64,000 bases of DNA from Gemmatimonadota bacterium (GTDB lineage: Bacteria > Gemmatimonadota > Gemmatimonadetes > Gemmatimonadales > GWC2-71-9). Below are positions 8,485 to 17,343 of this stretch, piece by piece. The stretch is from positions 68,677 through 132,676 of the forward strand of contig JAJCZX010000027.1 of NCBI GenBank assembly GCA_029262195.1. The letters are read 5' to 3'. Below the pieces are notes generated by a model that ran no database searches, was not told where the DNA came from, and was given only the letters and a program-made list of their open reading frames with translations. The stretch's first letter is position 1. Every line of letters begins with the position of its first letter. A program made the position numbers and the translations under genes.

Positions 8485-10206
8485 CTAACTACAGAATGCA
8501 CCCTTGAGCTGGGGAATGCGCTCTTCCCACTGTTGATAGATACCCAAAAACCTTTCAGACGAGGGTTCATGAACCATGCGTCCAAGGGTTAAAGCGGCAA
8601 CCGCCCGAGTCCATTCTCTTTCGAGAGTATCAACCGCAGAACAGCTTTCAGCATCCACGGCAGCGCCGTCCAACGTCGCCACTCGAGTGTACAGGCTGAG
8701 CCCCAGATAGAAACTTGCCTGCGTCACAATCTGATCATTCGCGGCAGCGTACAAGATTCCCTTGTCAAGCCATTCCACAGCAAGGTCAGGCAATCCTCCT
8801 CTGTAGAACTCCACCGCTTTCTGGAAATACATAAGGCCGACGTTCACCCCAACGCTTGGATCCCTTTCCAACGTCTCTTGCAGGAGCGTGTCAGTAAGGG
8901 CGATGGCGCTACTATCAAGTTCGACCAAAGAGTCAATGACGATCCAATCGACGGAAATTCGCGCGGCGGCCAAAGTGGGGCGCATATCCGCCGTATCGAG
9001 AGCCGCAATCCTTCTATAGGCCGACAGAGCCTCTGGCAACTGGCCTGAGTCGTTCAGAGCTTGCGCCCTGGCTCTCCAAAGCGGTAACGCATCAGGCATG
9101 GCGTCAACAGCGATTCCCGACCACTGCAACAACGCCGCCGTATCAGAAACAGCCTGCGCTGCACCGAATAGCTGCTGGTAGAACTCAGCATCCTGGTGAG
9201 TGGTGGAGTCAGCCTCGTAAATCATTCCCAGCGTTTCAAGGACGCAATCCCAGCGTTCATCAATGACGCAGATTTCAGCCTTCATGTTCAGGCCAATCAT
9301 GTTGGTCGGGTCGCGGTCAATGGCATATTGGATCAGATCCAGGGCCTTCTGGTATTCGGCCTGCCTCTGGTACATAATCGCTACACCGAAACGCTGATCC
9401 ATGTCATTCGGATTCGCGTTGACCTGGCGGACAAACGCCTCGGCGGCTGCGAGCGTGTCGCCACGTTGAATATATGACTGTCCGAGTCGCTGCCATATTC
9501 TGGCGTTCAGGGTATCGCCCCTGACCACTCTTTCAAGTGCATCGATAATGGAGTCAATCGAGCCGCCCTCAGCTTCGTAAACAGTCGAAAGGCAGGTGGC
9601 AGCAGATGGATGATTCGGATAGCTCTCGAATACATCCGCTGCACGCCCTTTGGCTGAGTTGTAATCCTGGCCATCCCGATCATCGTAACAACGGCGGGCG
9701 TTGTTGGCTGCATCCATTTGCGGGGCAAGCGAATCGACCACCAGATCCGCAAAAGACCGTGCATCCTGATTGGCCTCACCAACCACCGTGGTCCAACCCG
9801 ACACGCCGGACCTACCGGTGTCGACCATCCTAATAGTGGTGGCCGGCGCACCGTTTTCGCGCCTGAGATCCCAGATGAAATAGGCTTCCGCATTCAAGAA
9901 CGTCGCCATCTGACCGACCATGATATCGTCGAGCGAAGCATCGCATTCAAAACCTGATACTTCCATGGCTTCGCAGATGCGGTCAGTCTGGAACGTGTCA
10001 ATTCTGCGACGGAATCGGAAATCCATCCTGTTCCTGACCCTGTCGCCCAATTGGACGGCATAAGCCGCATCGGACGAAGCAGCGGGTGTCGGATTCAGGA
10101 CAAGGATCTCCTTGTCAGAATGGCCGCGGCTGCGCTGGCGTTGGGCTTCAACGGTTCCGGCCTGGACGGTCATCATTAAGCCAATGGCTATAATAGTATG
10201 TTTCAT
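8485..10206 (-). CDS. Secreted TPR-repeat protein, function unknown
   Basis: From ATG at 10206 the product has 573 residues and begins with a signal peptide (MKHTIIAIGLMMTVQAG, cleavage probably after VEAQ). An ATG at 10212 and a longer frame to 10275 are also possible, and no strong Shine-Dalgarno decides. The N-terminal part (ILVLNP, then about 150 residues) resembles the mixed alpha/beta domain of secreted lipoprotein-like proteins and is not recognised. From about residue 210 several TPR-like helical pairs follow, such as ARIWQRLGQSYIQRGDTLAAAEAF. It is probably a periplasmic or outer-membrane scaffold. It lies between two tRNA genes. Confidence 0.8.
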   Translation of the reverse strand: MKHTIIAIGLMMTVQAGTVEAQRQRSRGHSDKEILVLNPTPAASSDAAYAVQLGDRVRNRMDFRFRRRIDTFQTDRICEAMEVSGFECDASLDDIMVGQMATFLNAEAYFIWDLRRENGAPATTIRMVDTGRSGVSGWTTVVGEANQDARSFADLVVDSLAPQMDAANNARRCYDDRDGQDYNSAKGRAADVFESYPNHPSAATCLSTVYEAEGGSIDSIIDALERVVRGDTLNARIWQRLGQSYIQRGDTLAAAEAFVRQVNANPNDMDQRFGVAIMYQRQAEYQKALDLIQYAIDRDPTNMIGLNMKAEICVIDERWDCVLETLGMIYEADSTTHQDAEFYQQLFGAAQAVSDTAALLQWSGIAVDAMPDALPLWRARAQALNDSGQLPEALSAYRRIAALDTADMRPTLAAARISVDWIVIDSLVELDSSAIALTDTLLQETLERDPSVGVNVGLMYFQKAVEFYRGGLPDLAVEWLDKGILYAAANDQIVTQASFYLGLSLYTRVATLDGAAVDAESCSAVDTLEREWTRAVAALTLGRMVHEPSSERFLGIYQQWEERIPQLKGAFCS

Positions 10207-10291
10207 GAGCATAATTGATCGCAGGTGAGCATCTCCAAGTACTCCGACCCTAATCAGGCCAGAAAAGTTCCTCAAATCACAGCAAAAACCA

Positions 10292-10366
10292 TGGGCGAAG
10301 AGGGATTCGAACCCCCGACATCCTGCGTGTAAAGCAGGCGCTCTGGACCAGCTGAGCTATTCGCCC
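10292..10366 (-). tRNA. tRNA-Val(TAC)
   Basis: On the minus strand, acceptor GGGCGAA pairs with TTCGCCC, with discriminator A. The D arm is GCTCAGCTGGTCCAGAGC. The anticodon stem CCTGC/GCAGG holds the loop TTTACAC, giving anticodon TAC (Val). The T arm is GGGGGTTCGAATCCCTC. CCA is not encoded. Confidence 0.96.
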
Positions 10367-10378
10367 GTAAAGAATATT

Positions 10379-10564
10379 TTAGAGAACGAGTCCCAGCGGG
10401 AAGAAAACACAATACCCCAGGACCAGTAAAATGGGGGCAAGTGTCATGCTACCCCCTGCCAACAATGCGTAACCCACCCCGAGACATAAGAGGGCAGCGC
10501 CAAGAAGCGCAATATTGGTCTTGCTAAACCTAAGTTGGGTTGTTGAATCAGTGTTCTCTGACAT
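10379..10564 (-). CDS. Small two-span membrane protein (DUF3098-like)
   Basis: A 61-residue protein with a polar N-terminus (MSENTDSTTQLRFSK) and two hydrophobic segments, about 18-36 and 41-60, joined by a short GGSMTLAP turn. Its size and layout resemble the DUF3098 family, found widely in Bacteroidota and Gemmatimonadota, for which no function is known. It lies 12 bases from tRNA-Val and upstream in transcription of it. Confidence 0.72.
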   Translation of the reverse strand: MSENTDSTTQLRFSKTNIALLGAALLCLGVGYALLAGGSMTLAPILLVLGYCVFFPLGLVL

Positions 10565-10593
10565 AGTCGCTTACGATAATCCCCGTCCAAACC

Positions 10594-11355
10594 TCAGTCA
10601 AGTTCGTCTCTGTCTTCAGGCATTTCCCATCCCTGATCCAGATCCGCCCTCCTTACATCATCTCTACGCCGCCTTTTAAGCCACAAGGCCCCTACACCAC
10701 CACCAACGACGATCCAGAATACACCAAAGGACGTAAACAGTGACAACCAACCATATCGCTGGTCAATTCTCTTCATCCACGATTCTTCAAACTGATCCAG
10801 CGTAGTTAGAAACGTAGATCTCAGCGCAGCATCAAGATTCCCGGTTTCCCTGTAGGCGTCCAGCAATCGTCTCATGCCGTTTTCGCCGTCAACATCGTTC
10901 AGCTGGGCGAGCACAGTTGAGGCAAGGGCGTACGCTGAGCTGGCTCGGGTTCGGCCCTCACGCAACTGTCGGCTCAACTCAGAAAAATTGGGCACCTTGC
11001 CGACGACCAGAGCCAGATTGACCCGCAATACTTCCATTCGCCCCCATTCCCCTGCCGCCCACACCGCATAGCCCTCGCTGAACCAGAGGGGAGGGTGCGG
11101 AATATTTGAGTGCAGTGCGAGATGAGCCATTTCATGTGGCAACACTTCCAGGGGGCGTTCATCCAATCGAAGGACGAGAGTGTTTGATGCGGGAAACGCA
11201 CCCGCTGCCCCCCATTCAGGGAGGCGTCCGTTCGTCAGAGAATCGAAAATCGCCCGATTGGGAGCCAGAAGTACCGTTACTGTGTCATCGAACGGTTGGG
11301 AAAGGCCAGGCCAGTCCCGCATTTGATCCGCCGCTGCAGCAACGCTGCGCGCCAA
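10594..11355 (-). CDS. Peptidase MA-like (gluzincin-type) membrane-anchored protein; true start uncertain
   Basis: Contains the zinc-peptidase helix HEMAHLALH near residue 75, followed by WFSEGYAVW, where E of SEGY would be the third zinc ligand. This is the arrangement of peptidase MA-like gluzincins. A C-terminal membrane span (FTSFGVFWIVVGGGVGALWL) with a basic stop-transfer follows. From TTG at 11355 it has 253 residues. The frame stays open upstream to 11469 and encodes a signal-peptide-like stretch (LAFFLFLASLTQEPQ) with no ATG, GTG or TTG before it. The real start may therefore be ACG at 11451 or depend on slippage in a run of eight T. Substrate unknown. Confidence 0.75.
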   Translation of the reverse strand: MARSVAAAADQMRDWPGLSQPFDDTVTVLLAPNRAIFDSLTNGRLPEWGAAGAFPASNTLVLRLDERPLEVLPHEMAHLALHSNIPHPPLWFSEGYAVWAAGEWGRMEVLRVNLALVVGKVPNFSELSRQLREGRTRASSAYALASTVLAQLNDVDGENGMRRLLDAYRETGNLDAALRSTFLTTLDQFEESWMKRIDQRYGWLSLFTSFGVFWIVVGGGVGALWLKRRRRDDVRRADLDQGWEMPEDRDELD

Positions 11356-11444
11356 CTGCTCGTTGCTCCAGAAAACGACCTTTACGCGCCCGGACTCGAC
11401 TAGTTGTGGTTCCTGGGTTAAAGACGCGAGGAATAAAAAAAACG

Positions 11445-12305
11445 CTAGCGTGGCGGTTCCCCACCCTGCTCAACCAAATCCAGGAGTTCGTTACACTTGA
11501 CCCCCCAGGGGTTGAACTTGTTCACCGCGTAGCCGGCGCGCCACGTTTCCTTAGCGTCTTCCCGGCGATCACAGAACCACTGGGCACGCCCCTTGTCGTA
11601 GTAAGCCTCCAGGAGGTTGGGACCCAGAGCGAGAGTTTTGTCAAAGAATGTCTCCGCATCCTCAAACATTTCCCTCTCCAAATAAACCAGCCCCAGATAG
11701 TAGTGGGCGTAGAGAGTAGCTTTGACATCGTTATTGAGCCTGATCGCTTTCGACAGATGTTCGATGGCCTCGCCAAAGATTTTCTTCTTGAGACAGATAT
11801 AACCGACATTGATTCTGGCCAGCGAATTGGCCGGCTCTTTCATAAGCACCTGTTGAAAGGTCTCCAGGGAGTCGTCGTAGTCCTCGTTGAGCATCTGCGC
11901 CCAGCCCAACAGCCCTTCTGATTGCGTATCGCCAGGGGCCAGTTTTATGGCTTTTTCCAACGCTTGAATCGCACCGGGGTAATCTCCCAGGGAGATGAGA
12001 CTCCAGCCCTTTTCGATAAATGTGGAGGCTCCGATGTGATCCTGGTGAACCGAGGGCATTGCTCCCGTAAACTGAGGGGTGGTCGCTCCCGCCTGGCTCT
12101 GTGAGATCTCCTTGTACCGGTCGACGAGGACCCGAATGTCTTCTTTTAACTCACCGAGACCGGTGATAGCAGCGTCTACCGTTTTGAAAAGGCTGACGAT
12201 ACCTTTCTTTACTTCATCCCGATCGGCGCCGGTAGGGTTCGCATCAAGTTTGCCCAGGAGCTCGTCGTATTCTTTTCTGAGCGGATCTATAATCGGATTA
12301 TCCAT
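11445..12305 (-). CDS. TPR-repeat protein with N-terminal coiled coil
   Basis: A 286-residue soluble protein. Residues 1-70 are charged and helical (EYDELLGKLD, then VDAAITGLGELKEDIRVLVDRYKEI) and probably coil. From about residue 95 at least four TPR units follow (GWSLISLGDYPGAIQALEKA, YICLKKKIFGEAIEHLSKA, YYLGLVYLEREMFEDAETFFDK). It is the last gene of the DUF4388/MglA-type run and would serve as a protein-protein adaptor there (inference). Its stop lies inside the upstream extension of the peptidase gene. Confidence 0.85.
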   Translation of the reverse strand: MDNPIIDPLRKEYDELLGKLDANPTGADRDEVKKGIVSLFKTVDAAITGLGELKEDIRVLVDRYKEISQSQAGATTPQFTGAMPSVHQDHIGASTFIEKGWSLISLGDYPGAIQALEKAIKLAPGDTQSEGLLGWAQMLNEDYDDSLETFQQVLMKEPANSLARINVGYICLKKKIFGEAIEHLSKAIRLNNDVKATLYAHYYLGLVYLEREMFEDAETFFDKTLALGPNLLEAYYDKGRAQWFCDRREDAKETWRAGYAVNKFNPWGVKCNELLDLVEQGGEPPR

Positions 12306-12360
12306 GCTCTTCTACTCCGTTTTCGCAGGTGCGGCGAGTGGTGCTCCCACAGCGGCGTGA

Positions 12361-13974
12361 TTAACCCAGCGCATCAATCGTATCCAGGTTAGTGCGTGCC
12401 AGTTCGTGACTGGGATTAATCTCCAACGCACGCCTCCAAAACGCTGCGGCTTCGTCGGGTTTCGACCTCTTGTAGGCAATGTTACCGAGCTTGAAGTAAA
12501 CGTCATCGCCTAACTCGGGTTGGTGTTTCACTGCAAGGTTGTACGAATTCCACGCGTCATCGAATCGTCCGTTTCGATATGAGAGATCGCCAAGGTTTTT
12601 GTGGAGCTGGGGGACCGAGGGCTCCTTCTGGGATGCCTCGGTCAGCAACTCCTCCGCCCTGGCAACGTCTCCGGTCAATTCCAGAACAACAGCAAGATTG
12701 TTCTTTAACACAACGTTGTCGGGATAGTGTTCCAGGCCTTCCTCCAACAACGATCTGGTCGTATCGAAATCCTGTTGGCTTCCGGACGCTAGAGAACGGG
12801 CCCAGTACCAGATCGCCGGAGGAGTCTGCCCGTTTTCCAGCTCGCGCGCGCGGTCCAACCGTCCTGCGGCAACGTCGTATTTACCGTTGCGAAGCGCAGC
12901 GATCGCCCAACCGGTCATTATGCGCGTGTCGTCCCGATCTTCGCCAACCGCAGCCTCATAGGTTGGCTCCGCAGACTCGGCATCGGAACGTTCCAAGGCG
13001 AGTGCTAAATTGTTGAGTACTCCGGGTTTTCCACCCAGAAGCTCGGCCGCAATTTTCAACTGGTGTGCAGCCTCTTCCCAGTTGGCCTGTTTCAGAGCTA
13101 TCAACCCCAGCATAGAGTACGCGGTGCCCGAACCCGGTTCGAGGTCGGCAACTCGCCGGAATTCCCGCTGCGACTCTTCGAACATTCCAGTCCTGTAGAA
13201 CGCGAACCCCAGATTTCGATGTTCATCAATTTGGGCTGATCCGCTGTGCCTCTTTCGAGCCGGCTGGGAGCTGGATCGGTGTACAAACCCGGCCGACATG
13301 AGTCCATAGAGAGCCTTTCCGACTTCGAATTCGCCAAGCGCCGAGTCTTCAATCAATTGAGCAACGTCGCGGGAATCATCTATCAACTCCAACAGACGGT
13401 TCTGCTCCTCGGTCAATTCCGCGTCGCTCGAATCAAGACGCTCCTGATCAAGCGCCACCACTACGTCAAACGAAGGAATTTTCTTTTCGATTAACGCCCA
13501 CTCGTCGACTCGTCTCGCGCCCTCAAGGAGAAGAGACTCCGGGTTTATCATGACATGGAACACATCGTCATCCGGCACCACATCGGCTTCGAAATGGAAC
13601 GTCCCCTCGCTCCAGGTGAACAGGAAATACACGGCCTCCTCGATCTGGACACGCATGTACCGATCCAGCTCCCCCCTGTCGAGAGACCCTTGATCCACGA
13701 GGATTTCCCCCAGTCTCTTGTCGCGGTCATCGGACTGACTGTTGATGGCCGACTCAAGTTGCTCTACCGAGATGCGACCCTCTTTGACAAGCGTATCACC
13801 CAGCCGATCCCGTCGATTGACGATCTGGGCATACGTAATCAACCCGTTATCCAGATAAATAGATCCAAAGTTCGAGCGGTCCGTGAGGGACAATCTCCCG
13901 GTCTTCTGTCCCAGTGACAGAAGCTGAATGACGTCGGGAAGTGAGGCTTCCCTGAGGCTACCCTTGATCGCCAT
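12361..13974 (-). CDS. DUF4388 (PATAN) domain protein with C-terminal TPR repeats
   Basis: It has 537 residues. The first 165 or so form a DUF4388 domain: [19 protein letters not shown], then TGRLSL, then IYLDNGLITYA. A segment on low-complexity helix pairs (LGDTLVKEGRISVEQLESAI, LGEILVDQGSLDRGELDRYM) and YFLFTWSEGTFHFE follow. From about residue 245 there are at least seven TPR-like units. DUF4388/PATAN domains occur in bacterial signalling proteins and are thought to mediate localisation or interaction. The start codon overlaps the end of the DnaA-like gene (13974), so the two are coupled. A paralogue lies at 18088-19230. Confidence 0.85.
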   Translation of the reverse strand: MAIKGSLREASLPDVIQLLSLGQKTGRLSLTDRSNFGSIYLDNGLITYAQIVNRRDRLGDTLVKEGRISVEQLESAINSQSDDRDKRLGEILVDQGSLDRGELDRYMRVQIEEAVYFLFTWSEGTFHFEADVVPDDDVFHVMINPESLLLEGARRVDEWALIEKKIPSFDVVVALDQERLDSSDAELTEEQNRLLELIDDSRDVAQLIEDSALGEFEVGKALYGLMSAGFVHRSSSQPARKRHSGSAQIDEHRNLGFAFYRTGMFEESQREFRRVADLEPGSGTAYSMLGLIALKQANWEEAAHQLKIAAELLGGKPGVLNNLALALERSDAESAEPTYEAAVGEDRDDTRIMTGWAIAALRNGKYDVAAGRLDRARELENGQTPPAIWYWARSLASGSQQDFDTTRSLLEEGLEHYPDNVVLKNNLAVVLELTGDVARAEELLTEASQKEPSVPQLHKNLGDLSYRNGRFDDAWNSYNLAVKHQPELGDDVYFKLGNIAYKRSKPDEAAAFWRRALEINPSHELARTNLDTIDALG

Positions 13975-15917
13975 CAGTTCAGGTCCTCAATGAGGCGGTC
14001 GGCCAGTTCGGGCCAATACCAGATCATTTTTTCCGTACTTCTGATCCCAACTCCCGGCGAAACCATTATTCCGCTGGCACGCACTCCGAGGGACGAGCGA
14101 CGACGACCGGAGGTGACACCTTCAAGCACCTGGCGGGCGAAAGCCGGCGTCAACTCTTCCTCTTCGCGGGCAGCCTCGTCCAGAACCCGTTTGGTTTGCG
14201 ATTGTATTTCGCGAAGCGATGCTACGTGTCTGTCGGCGAGGTAGTCAAGAAGGTCCCGTGACGGGTCAACTCCGGCGCGCATAAAGTGAGAGTGAATCAG
14301 CTCAAGTCGCAAATCTCTACCGGGGGATTCGAGGATCACCTCAGCCCCATTTTCAACCAACGCCTGAGACGCCGGATCAAGTCCTTCAAAACCCTCCGTC
14401 GACCCGCTCCATGACACCACGACCTGTGTCCCGGCATCAATTGCCTGGCGGAGGATTTCGCTCACCGCTTTGGCCTCGACCTGTCCGTTTAGGAGTTGAA
14501 AATCATCGAGGAAAAGCGCCGACAACCTCAGGTACCGATGGCGCCATATTTCCCGGGCACTACCGTGGACCCTTTCGGCTTCCCGAACAAGGTCGTGCGT
14601 TGAGAAGCAACAGACGTCAGAAGCACCTAATTCAGCAGCCTTGTTTGCCAGCGCGTGAAGCAGGTGGCTCTTCCCAACCCCCAGCGGGCCCCTGATCACA
14701 AGCGGATTTCTCTCCTGCGTCGGAGAGGTCACGGCAGACGTTGCTGCAGCCACCGCCTCTTGATTGGAGTCGGCGACGACAAGAGTTGCAAAAGACCAAT
14801 CCGGCGTCGGGCCCGGGAGGTCCAACGAACCAAACAGGTCCAGTTCTGCCACAAGAGCTTCAGCCTCACCAATGTCACCCGGATTGAAGAACGCTGTCGG
14901 CAGCTTGTCGTGTGCCACCTTGTTGGCGGTTTTGTCCTGAAGTTCGAGAAGTTGTCGTACGCCAGCCTCGTATTTCCCCATTACATCTTTGATCGACGCC
15001 GATCCCGGATTGCGAGCGGCCTCCTCCAACATCCCCGTGTCGAATCCCTGCCCACCCCAAATCCTTATTGCGTCTTTTAATTTTTGGCCCCAGGACTCGA
15101 TTTGGGTCGAAAGTGCGGACGCGACATCATCGAAAAAATGCGAGAATTCATCCTGATGAATTGATTCCCTGGAGGGCTCTTCGCGAAACGGGGCTGAGAA
15201 ACGACCGTGAACAACTTCCGACGCAACCCGTGCATCGAGCGGGCCTTCACTGATTTCCTGAAACGCGATGAGCCTTTGGAGTTGAGAGAATACTTCTCGC
15301 AGATCACCTAGATCGGGGTCAGACAGAACGTCGATGGCATCATCGCTCAACGTAGTGTTACGCCCCTGCAGCTTGCTTTCAATGATCCTGCGACGCTCCC
15401 CCTGGTCGGGGAAAGCGATGTCTACGACCAAACCGCTGTTAAGCACCTCAACCAGTTTGTGATCGATATCTTCCATCGCAGTCGGTTGCTCGCTTCCAGC
15501 CAACACAACCTGGTGGGAAGCCCCTCTAATCTGCTGAACCACCGAGAGCAATTCGCCCTGGACCTCTGCCCGTCCCTGCACCATCTGCACGTCATCGATC
15601 AGTATCAGGTCAACGTCAGCGAAGCGATTTCGGAACGCGCCTATTTCCCCTGCCGCCTGCGCAGCTCGATATGCTTCCTCAAAGGACCCGATCGTCAAAT
15701 ACTCGACGGTCGGCCCCTCAACGCGGCTCAATGCCAGGTTGCCCACCGCCATCAACAGGTGGGTTTTCCCGACGCTGGTCCCGCCGTACACATAAAGAGG
15801 GTTGTACGATGTTCCCGGAGAACGTACCACTGCCTTGCCGGCGGCAACGGCAAGTTGGTTAAAATCTCCCGGGACCAGCGTATCGAAAACGAAAGTCGGG
15901 TTGAGCCTAACCGTCAC
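13974..15917 (-). CDS. Tandem DnaA-like AAA+ ATPase protein lacking DnaA DNA-binding domain
   Basis: It has 647 residues with two DnaA domain III-like ATPase units. Copy 1 starts [19 protein letters not shown], with Walker A at 45-52 (GGTSVGKT) and Walker B at 104-109 (LILIDD). Copy 2 starts near residue 371 as [16 protein letters not shown], with Walker A at 410-417 (GPLGVGKS) and Walker B ending at 471-472 (LFLDD). The copies share the spaced pattern FxTLVxxDxNQxAVAA...NPL...GVGK(T/S)HLL. The C-terminal helix-turn-helix domain IV of DnaA and the N-terminal domain I are both absent. It overlaps the MglA gene upstream by 4 bases and the DUF4388 gene downstream by 1. It is not the replication initiator; its role in the MglA module is unknown. 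Confidence 0.88.
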   Translation of the reverse strand: MTVRLNPTFVFDTLVPGDFNQLAVAAGKAVVRSPGTSYNPLYVYGGTSVGKTHLLMAVGNLALSRVEGPTVEYLTIGSFEEAYRAAQAAGEIGAFRNRFADVDLILIDDVQMVQGRAEVQGELLSVVQQIRGASHQVVLAGSEQPTAMEDIDHKLVEVLNSGLVVDIAFPDQGERRRIIESKLQGRNTTLSDDAIDVLSDPDLGDLREVFSQLQRLIAFQEISEGPLDARVASEVVHGRFSAPFREEPSRESIHQDEFSHFFDDVASALSTQIESWGQKLKDAIRIWGGQGFDTGMLEEAARNPGSASIKDVMGKYEAGVRQLLELQDKTANKVAHDKLPTAFFNPGDIGEAEALVAELDLFGSLDLPGPTPDWSFATLVVADSNQEAVAAATSAVTSPTQERNPLVIRGPLGVGKSHLLHALANKAAELGASDVCCFSTHDLVREAERVHGSAREIWRHRYLRLSALFLDDFQLLNGQVEAKAVSEILRQAIDAGTQVVVSWSGSTEGFEGLDPASQALVENGAEVILESPGRDLRLELIHSHFMRAGVDPSRDLLDYLADRHVASLREIQSQTKRVLDEAAREEEELTPAFARQVLEGVTSGRRRSSLGVRASGIMVSPGVGIRSTEKMIWYWPELADRLIEDLN

Positions 15918-16513
15918 CCCGGAGCCTCCTCGCCCAACCGACGTAGCACCAATTCCGAAACGCCTTTCAGCGACTCAAATACTCCTTCGCCTGCGATGGC
16001 GTTGGCCTTAAAACTCGGAACCTCTCGAAAATTCAGAGTCTCGTCCAATTCTTCTTTGGACAAGATCAGATCTGATGGGAGGTCCTGTTTGTTGTATTGG
16101 ATCACCATGGGGAGGGTCCGGATATCAACGCCCTCGGCCAGCAGGTTCTCCTGCAGATTCCGCATGCTTTCCAGGTTTTCGTCCAGCTGCCGCGCCTGAC
16201 TGTCGGCAACAAATACGATCCCGTCCGCTCCGTTAAGAACCAATTTCCTGGTCGCGTTGTAATAAATCTGCCCGGGTACAGTATAAAGCTGGAAACGCGT
16301 CGAAAAACCCGAGATAGTACCCAATTCGATGGGGAGGAAATCAAAGAAAAGGGTACGCTCAGTGGTTGTGGCGAGCGATACCATCTTGCCTTTTCGATCA
16401 GTTGGGACCTGTGAATGGACGTACAAGAGGTTCGTTGTCTTACCCGACCGGCCCGGCCCGTAGTAAACAATTTTGCACGTGATTTCTTTGTTCGTGAAAT
16501 TTACAAGCGACAT
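15914..16513 (-). CDS. mglA: MglA-type Ras-like small GTPase
   Basis: It has 199 residues, the size of Myxococcus MglA (about 195). The P-loop [10 protein letters not shown] is at 19-28. Switch II reads [13 protein letters not shown], with the TVPGQ form of the DxxG motif that is characteristic of MglA, then [12 protein letters not shown] and the guanine-specificity motif NKQDLP. MglA-GTP marks the leading pole in motile bacteria and recruits effectors; its GAP is the Roadblock protein MglB. Here Roadblock genes lie immediately upstream (stop at 16517), and the gene overlaps the DnaA-like ATPase by 4 bases. Polarity control is inferred, not shown. Confidence 0.93.
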   Translation of the reverse strand: MSLVNFTNKEITCKIVYYGPGRSGKTTNLLYVHSQVPTDRKGKMVSLATTTERTLFFDFLPIELGTISGFSTRFQLYTVPGQIYYNATRKLVLNGADGIVFVADSQARQLDENLESMRNLQENLLAEGVDIRTLPMVIQYNKQDLPSDLILSKEELDETLNFREVPSFKANAIAGEGVFESLKGVSELVLRRLGEEAPG

Positions 16514-16516
16514 GGC

Positions 16517-16990
16517 TTATTTCCGTCCAAAAAGCGCAGCGAGGTTGTCGTTAAGCTCGCGCTCGAAGTCTTCGGCGAGTATCACCCTTCTGGTCTCGGG
16601 CGCAGGACACGAGGACGTTATCTCTTCTACCAGGTCCTCAAAGAACAACTGAACCAAACCCGCAGACGAGCCGGAGCCATAGACTGCGAGGATTACATAT
16701 TTGCCACGGGGAGTGTCGAATTCAGCGAGAAAAATCCCCTGGCCCGGCCCCCGATTATTAATTTTGACGTACCCCACTTCACCGATCATCTGAGTCATCA
16801 ATGATGTAGAGGCCACCACTCCAGCCCCCAGGGCTGCAGCAGCCATGACGTCAATTGATCTGGTGAACCCGTACTGAGCCACTACCTGACCGGAGGTCGT
16901 CGTCAACAGCGAAAGGCGTGCTCCCGATTCCCTGACGAAGTTTGCAAGCGGCGCCTCAGCCCATTGTTCAACGGCTCTGACTCCCGTCAT
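16517..16990 (-). CDS. Roadblock/LC7-domain protein (MglB-like)
   Basis: A 157-residue protein from ATG at 16990, which overlaps the stop of the preceding Roadblock gene by 4 bases (ATGA). A longer frame to 17077 is rejected because it would bury that gene. The fold shows as a helix (WAEAPLANFVRES), strand (ARLSLLTTTSGQVVAQYGF), helix (MAAAALGAGVVAST), strands (GYVKINNRGPGQGIFLAEFD, YVILAVYG) and a long C-terminal helix. Roadblock proteins dimerise and can act as GAPs for MglA-type GTPases. It sits 3 bases upstream of the GTPase gene. The C-terminal tail (VILAEDFERELNDNLAALFGRK) is an extension beyond the usual domain. Confidence 0.85.
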   Translation of the reverse strand: MTGVRAVEQWAEAPLANFVRESGARLSLLTTTSGQVVAQYGFTRSIDVMAAAALGAGVVASTSLMTQMIGEVGYVKINNRGPGQGIFLAEFDTPRGKYVILAVYGSGSSAGLVQLFFEDLVEEITSSCPAPETRRVILAEDFERELNDNLAALFGRK

Positions 16991-17343
16991 TGCCTGACCA
17001 GTATCTTGTTTAGTTCTATTTTGACCAACCCGATGTTGAGGTCCAATTCGCCGATTACCGCCAGGATGGTACCGCAAGATCCGGGAAGGGCAATAAGCAC
17101 GCCGTTCTCGGCCTGCAGTTGCACAAAATCTGGAGGCCCGTGCCCGGCGGCCTTCGTAGTGTGTGACACGCGGCGATACATACTTGCAGCCAGTGCGGCC
17201 ACCGCGTTGACCCGAATGCCGCCGAGAATTGATTCGGCGATCACAAGGCCATCCTCCGCATCAAGAACGACTGCGCCAACGACACCTCTAATACCTGTCA
17301 CGCGTCCGAGGAGACGATCGAAGTTAATCGACACGGCTGTCAT
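16987..17343 (-). CDS. Roadblock/LC7-domain protein (compact, MglB-like)
   Basis: A 118-residue single-domain protein from ATG at 17343 (MTAVSINFDRLLGRV). It shows the classic Roadblock order: helix FDRLLGRVTGIRGVVGAVVLD, GLVIAESI, helix VNAVAALAASMYRR, then strands FVQLQAENGVLIALPG and GTILAVIGE. This is the closest of the three Roadblock proteins to MglB in length. The start lies 20 bases inside the upstream TPR-Roadblock gene and the stop overlaps the next Roadblock gene by 4 bases. A start at 17418 is possible but would overlap by nearly 100 bases. Confidence 0.85.
   Translation of the reverse strand: MTAVSINFDRLLGRVTGIRGVVGAVVLDAEDGLVIAESILGGIRVNAVAALAASMYRRVSHTTKAAGHGPPDFVQLQAENGVLIALPGSCGTILAVIGELDLNIGLVKIELNKILVRQ

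Noticed and set aside
8364..10366. tRNA genes as integration sites
   Set aside because: No integrase, direct repeat of the tRNA end or foreign gene is seen between or beside the two tRNAs.
13974..15917. Chromosomal replication initiator DnaA
   Set aside because: Domain IV and domain I are missing, the ATPase is duplicated, and no oriC-like DnaA boxes or dnaN gene lie nearby.
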